NCBI GenBank assembly: GCA_017517985.1
Contig: JAFWWX010000279.1
Location: 1-7,405, forward strand
Direction of reading: 5' to 3'
DNA length: 7,405 nt
From: Clostridia bacterium
GTDB lineage: Bacteria; Bacillota_A; Clostridia; Oscillospirales; CAG-382
Position 1 is the stretch's first letter. Each line of letters begins with the position of its first letter. Shown in pieces: positions 4,863 through 7,405 of this stretch. The notes beneath the pieces are model-generated. The model saw nothing but the letters and a program-made list of their open reading frames with translations, did not search any database and had not been told where the DNA came from. Position numbers and translations under genes: made by a program.

Positions 4863-5423
4863 ATGAAAGAACTTTCTCTTAATATACTTGATATATCACA
4901 AAACTCGCTTAAAGCCGGTGCAAAAAATGTCTCCATTGTTCTTGATGAAGCATCTGAAAGAAACACCCTTATCTTAACGATATCTGATGACGGTTGCGGT
5001 ATGTCAGAGGAAATGGTAAAAAATGTTACCGACCCCTTTTGCACCTCAAGAACAACAAGAAATGTCGGTTTGGGTATCCCTCTGTTAAAGCTTGCAGCAG
5101 AGCAAACAGGAGGTTATATCGAAATCTTCTCAAGACACAAGGATATATATCCCGAAAATCACGGTACTGTCATAAAAGCTGTTTTTAAAACAGACAGTAT
5201 TGACAATACTCCCCTCGGAGATATTATTTCAACACTAATTGTTATAATTCAGGGACATCCGGAAGTTGACTACATATTTAAACATCAGAAAGATATTGGT
5301 GAAGTTTCATTAAACACAAAAGAAATGCGCGAAGTGCTTGGCGAAGAAATATCACTTGCTGATTTTGAAATACTTGATTGGATAAAAAATTATCTTGAAG
5401 AGTCTTATAAAGAAATAAATTAA
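4863..5423 (+). CDS. GHKL (histidine-kinase-like) ATPase inside the hydrogenase operon
   Basis: This 186-residue protein starts with the ATP-binding fold itself: N-box ILDISQNSLKAGA (8-20, Asn14), G1 box DDGCGM (42-47), a DPFCTSR loop (57-63) and G2 box NVGLGIPLLKLAAEQTGG (67-84). The second half (about 110-186) is an added region containing QGHPEVDYIFKHQ and an acidic helix at the end. There is no HisKA domain, sensor, receiver or membrane segment, so it is not a normal two-component kinase. A gene of this type between the NuoE-like and ferredoxin genes is a recurrent feature of clostridial bifurcating-hydrogenase operons. Its role is not established; regulation or an assembly function are both possible. 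It begins 43 bases after hydC, after a palindrome, with no clear ribosome site, and its codons are AT-rich (mostly AAA, many TTA/ATA), suggesting much lower expression than hydC and hydB. Confidence 0.87.
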   Translation: MKELSLNILDISQNSLKAGAKNVSIVLDEASERNTLILTISDDGCGMSEEMVKNVTDPFCTSRTTRNVGLGIPLLKLAAEQTGGYIEIFSRHKDIYPENHGTVIKAVFKTDSIDNTPLGDIISTLIVIIQGHPEVDYIFKHQKDIGEVSLNTKEMREVLGEEISLADFEILDWIKNYLEESYKEIN

Positions 5424-5488
5424 AAATCAAATCATTTTTACCCATTCCTGAGTTACATGCTTTTGATAGGCGTAAATTTGAAATTATC

Positions 5489-5493
5489 GGAGG
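5489..5493 (+). promoter_or_regulatory. Ribosome binding site that fixes a GTG start
   Basis: GGAGG lies 8 bases before the GTG at 5502. The in-frame ATG at 5457 has no ribosome site and would add 15 residues unlike the family's N-terminus, so 5502 is the start. Confidence 0.85.
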
Positions 5494-5501
5494 TAATAAA
5501 A

Positions 5502-5870
5502 GTGAAAAGTTTAGCAGAACTTAAAGCACTCAGAGACAAAATGCAGAACAGCGTTAACCTTCGCGAAAACACAGAAGGCGGTATACGCATAGTTGTTGGT
5601 ATGGCTACTTGCGGAATCGCTGCAGGTGCAAGACCCGTTCTTTCCGCATTTGTTGACAAGGTTGCAGAAAAGAAAATTGAAAATGTTACAGTTACTCAGA
5701 CAGGCTGCATAGGCATATGCCAGTATGAACCTGTTGTTGAAATTTACGAAAACGGTAAGGATAAAACAACTTACGTTAAGATGACTGCCGAAAAAGCTGC
5801 TGTAGTTATGGAAAAGCACATTATCGGCGGTAAAGTCGTAACCGAATATACAATCGGTGCAACAAAGTAA
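5502..5870 (+). CDS. Thioredoxin-like [2Fe-2S] ferredoxin, HndB-like
   Basis: This 122-residue protein starts at GTG (MKSLAELKALRDKMQ...). A short N-terminal helix is followed by a thioredoxin-like ferredoxin domain with the motif GMATCGIAAGA (C37) and TGCIGICQYEP (C69, C73), ending in an 'IIGGKVV' segment. Such proteins accompany NuoE- and NuoF-like subunits in bifurcating hydrogenases and correspond to HndB of Desulfovibrio. They are believed to carry a [2Fe-2S] cluster that branches from the main electron path or helps assembly. Only three cysteines are present in the whole protein; the position equivalent to the second Cys of HydC (C-x4-C) is Gly42, so the fourth ligand is not a Cys or the cluster is different or absent. 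It lies 21 bases before hydB. Codon use is intermediate to high-expression type. Confidence 0.87.
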   Translation: MKSLAELKALRDKMQNSVNLRENTEGGIRIVVGMATCGIAAGARPVLSAFVDKVAEKKIENVTVTQTGCIGICQYEPVVEIYENGKDKTTYVKMTAEKAAVVMEKHIIGGKVVTEYTIGATK

Positions 5871-5891
5871 AGCAAGGAGGAAAAAGAAATT

Positions 5892-7405
5892 ATGTTTCGT
5901 TCACACGTATTAATTTGCGGCGGTACAGGCTGTACTTCCTCCAAGAGCCCGGAAATTAAAGCTATTATGGAGAAGGAGCTCATTGCAAGAGGACTTGAAA
6001 ATGAAGTAAAGATTATAACAACAGGTTGTTTTGGTCTTTGTGCTCTCGGTCCGATTATGATTATCTATCCTGAAGGAACATTCTACAGCATGGTTAAGCC
6101 CGAAGACGTTCCCGAAATCGTTGATGAACATCTTCTTAAGGGTAGAATCGTTGACAGACTTGTTTACCAGGAAACCAAGGTTGACGAAAATACATATTCT
6201 TCTCTTAATGAAACAAACTTCTATAAAAAGCAGAAGAGAGTTGCTCTTCGTAACTGCGGTGTTATAAACCCTGAAGTTATTGACGAATACATCGCCATGG
6301 ACGGCTATCAGGCTCTTGGTAAGGTTCTTACAGAGATGACACCTGAGGAGGTAGTTAAGGTTATTACAGATTCCGGTCTTCGTGGCAGAGGCGGCGGTGG
6401 ATTCCCGACAGGTACAAAGTGGGCATTTGCAGCAGCTCAGCCTAAGGGTAAGAAGTATGTTGCTTGTAACGCCGACGAAGGTGACCCCGGAGCGTTCATG
6501 GACAGATCCATCCTTGAAGGTGACCCCCATGCTCTTATTGAAGCTATGGCTATTGCAGGTTATGCAATCGGTGCAGATGAAGGTTATGTATATGTTCGTG
6601 CTGAGTATCCTATTGCAATTGAAAGACTTGAAATCGCTATTAAGCAGGCCCGTGAATATGGTCTTCTCGGTAAGGATATTTTTGGAACAGGCTTTAACTT
6701 TGATATTACAATCAGATTTGGTGCAGGTGCATTTGTATGTGGTGAGGAAACCGCTCTTATGACCTCTATCGAAGGTAACAGAGGTGAGCCTCGTCCTCGT
6801 CCTCCCTTCCCTGCTGTTAAGGGTCTTTTTGGCAAGCCTACAATTCTCAACAATGTTGAAACCTACGCAAACATTGCTCAGATTATTCTTAACGGTGCTG
6901 ACTGGTTCGCATCTATGGGTACTGAAAAATCTAAGGGTACAAAGGTATTTGCTCTTGGTGGAAAGATAACAAACACCGGTCTTGTAGAAGTTCCCATGGG
7001 TACAACGCTCCGTGAAATCATAGAAGAAATCGGTGGCGGTATTCCCAACGGCAAGAAGTTCAAAGCTGCCCAGACAGGTGGTCCTTCCGGCGGATGTATC
7101 CCTGCTTCTCTTATCGATACTCCCATCGACTACAACAACCTTCTTGAAATCGGTTCTATGATGGGTTCCGGCGGTCTTATCGTTATGGACGAAGACACTT
7201 GTATGGTTGACATCGCACGCTTCTTCCTTGACTTTACTGTTGATGAAAGCTGCGGTAAGTGTACTCCCTGCCGTATCGGTACAAAGAGACTTCTTGAATA
7301 CCTTGATAAGATTATCGAAGGCAAGGCAACACTTGAAGACCTTGATACACTTGAGGAACTTTGCTATCACATTAAGAAGGCTTCCCTCTGCGGTCTCGGT
7401 CAGAC
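5892..7405 (+). CDS. hydB: HydB, NuoF-like FMN/NADH-binding subunit, cut at window end
   Basis: The frame is open from the ATG at 5892 (AAGGAGG ribosome site 11 bases upstream) to the window end: 504 full codons without a stop. The N-terminus is a thioredoxin-like [2Fe-2S] domain (C9, C14; C46, C50). A linker (about 90-125) leads into the NuoF core: FMN/NADH-binding glycine-rich loop GRGGGGFPTGTKW (165-177), ADEGDPGAFMDR (194-205), GAGAFVCGEETAL (277-289) and EGNRGEPRPRPPFP (294-307). The [4Fe-4S] motif ESCGKCTPCR supplies C454, C457 and C460, and SLCGLGQ supplies the fourth ligand C500. This subunit exchanges hydride with NAD(H) at FMN and is the likely bifurcation site. Full-length HydB has about 600 residues with a C-terminal ferredoxin-type domain, which would lie beyond the window, followed by hydA. 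Codons are strongly biased (AAG far above AAA; CTT, GGT, GTT common), as expected for an abundant enzyme. Confidence 0.94.
   Translation, partial: MFRSHVLICGGTGCTSSKSPEIKAIMEKELIARGLENEVKIITTGCFGLCALGPIMIIYPEGTFYSMVKPEDVPEIVDEHLLKGRIVDRLVYQETKVDENTYSSLNETNFYKKQKRVALRNCGVINPEVIDEYIAMDGYQALGKVLTEMTPEEVVKVITDSGLRGRGGGGFPTGTKWAFAAAQPKGKKYVACNADEGDPGAFMDRSILEGDPHALIEAMAIAGYAIGADEGYVYVRAEYPIAIERLEIAIKQAREYGLLGKDIFGTGFNFDITIRFGAGAFVCGEETALMTSIEGNRGEPRPRPPFPAVKGLFGKPTILNNVETYANIAQIILNGADWFASMGTEKSKGTKVFALGGKITNTGLVEVPMGTTLREIIEEIGGGIPNGKKFKAAQTGGPSGGCIPASLIDTPIDYNNLLEIGSMMGSGGLIVMDEDTCMVDIARFFLDFTVDESCGKCTPCRIGTKRLLEYLDKIIEGKATLEDLDTLEELCYHIKKASLCGLGQ

Noticed and set aside
6382..6762. Plus-strand open frames at 6382-6762 and 6784-6969 inside hydB.
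   Set aside because: They are out-of-frame readings of hydB, low in complexity and without domains.
5910..7370. Long open frame of 486 codons on the minus strand.
   Set aside because: It lies entirely antisense to hydB, whose plus-strand translation has clear FMN, NADH and FeS motifs. The antisense protein is Cys/Thr/Asn-rich with no recognisable domain; the lack of stops follows from hydB's biased codon use.

Overview
The window looks like the chromosome of a low-G+C anaerobic member of the Clostridia. The evidence is AT-rich intergenic DNA, strong Shine-Dalgarno sequences, near-consensus sigma-A promoters, and a gene set typical of hydrogen-producing fermenters. I cannot name the species from sequence alone. 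The core is the 5' part of an electron-bifurcating [FeFe]-hydrogenase locus (HydABC/Hnd type) with its associated regulatory genes. The window ends inside hydB, so the catalytic subunit hydA, expected next, is not seen.

Layout. (1) Bases 2-604 (+) are the 3' part of a membrane-anchored YfjL-like protein that is cut by the window edge; it is probably unrelated to the rest. (2) A 14-bp perfect hairpin (626-658) lies between this gene and the convergent genes that follow. (3) Bases 2792-662 (-) form a three-gene operon: a DRTGG-like small protein, an RsbW-like ATPase (overlapping the first gene by 4 bases), and an HydS-type putative sensory [FeFe]-hydrogenase. (4) A short AT-rich region with a back-to-back pair of extended -10 promoters separates this operon from a divergent pair (+): a second DRTGG-like protein and a PHP-family metal-dependent phosphoesterase (3017-4088). 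(5) A 236-base regulatory region (4089-4324) follows. It has a perfect consensus promoter (TTGACA-17-TATAAT), a Rex-like operator, a long leader stem-loop and a second hairpin touching the ribosome binding site. (6) Bases 4325-7405 (+) hold hydC (NuoE-like), a GHKL ATPase, a thioredoxin-like [2Fe-2S] ferredoxin and hydB (NuoF-like, incomplete).

How the parts may work together. HydC, the small ferredoxin and HydB carry the FeS clusters, FMN and NAD(H) site that couple NADH and reduced ferredoxin to H2 evolution at the missing HydA. The reverse-strand operon probably reports on hydrogen or redox state: HydS keeps the H-cluster ligands but has Ala in place of the proton-transfer Cys, and it has no PAS or output domain. 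The signal would therefore have to leave through a partner, and the RsbW-like ATPase and DRTGG protein encoded directly upstream are the obvious candidates. This circuit (HydS, two orphan ATPases, two DRTGG paralogues, PHP protein) is the least understood part of the window. Its function here is inferred from gene order and motifs, not shown.

No rRNA, tRNA, CRISPR array, insertion sequence or prophage gene was seen. No stretch over 300 bases lacks a gene; the two longest gaps (about 224 and 236 bases) are both promoter regions.
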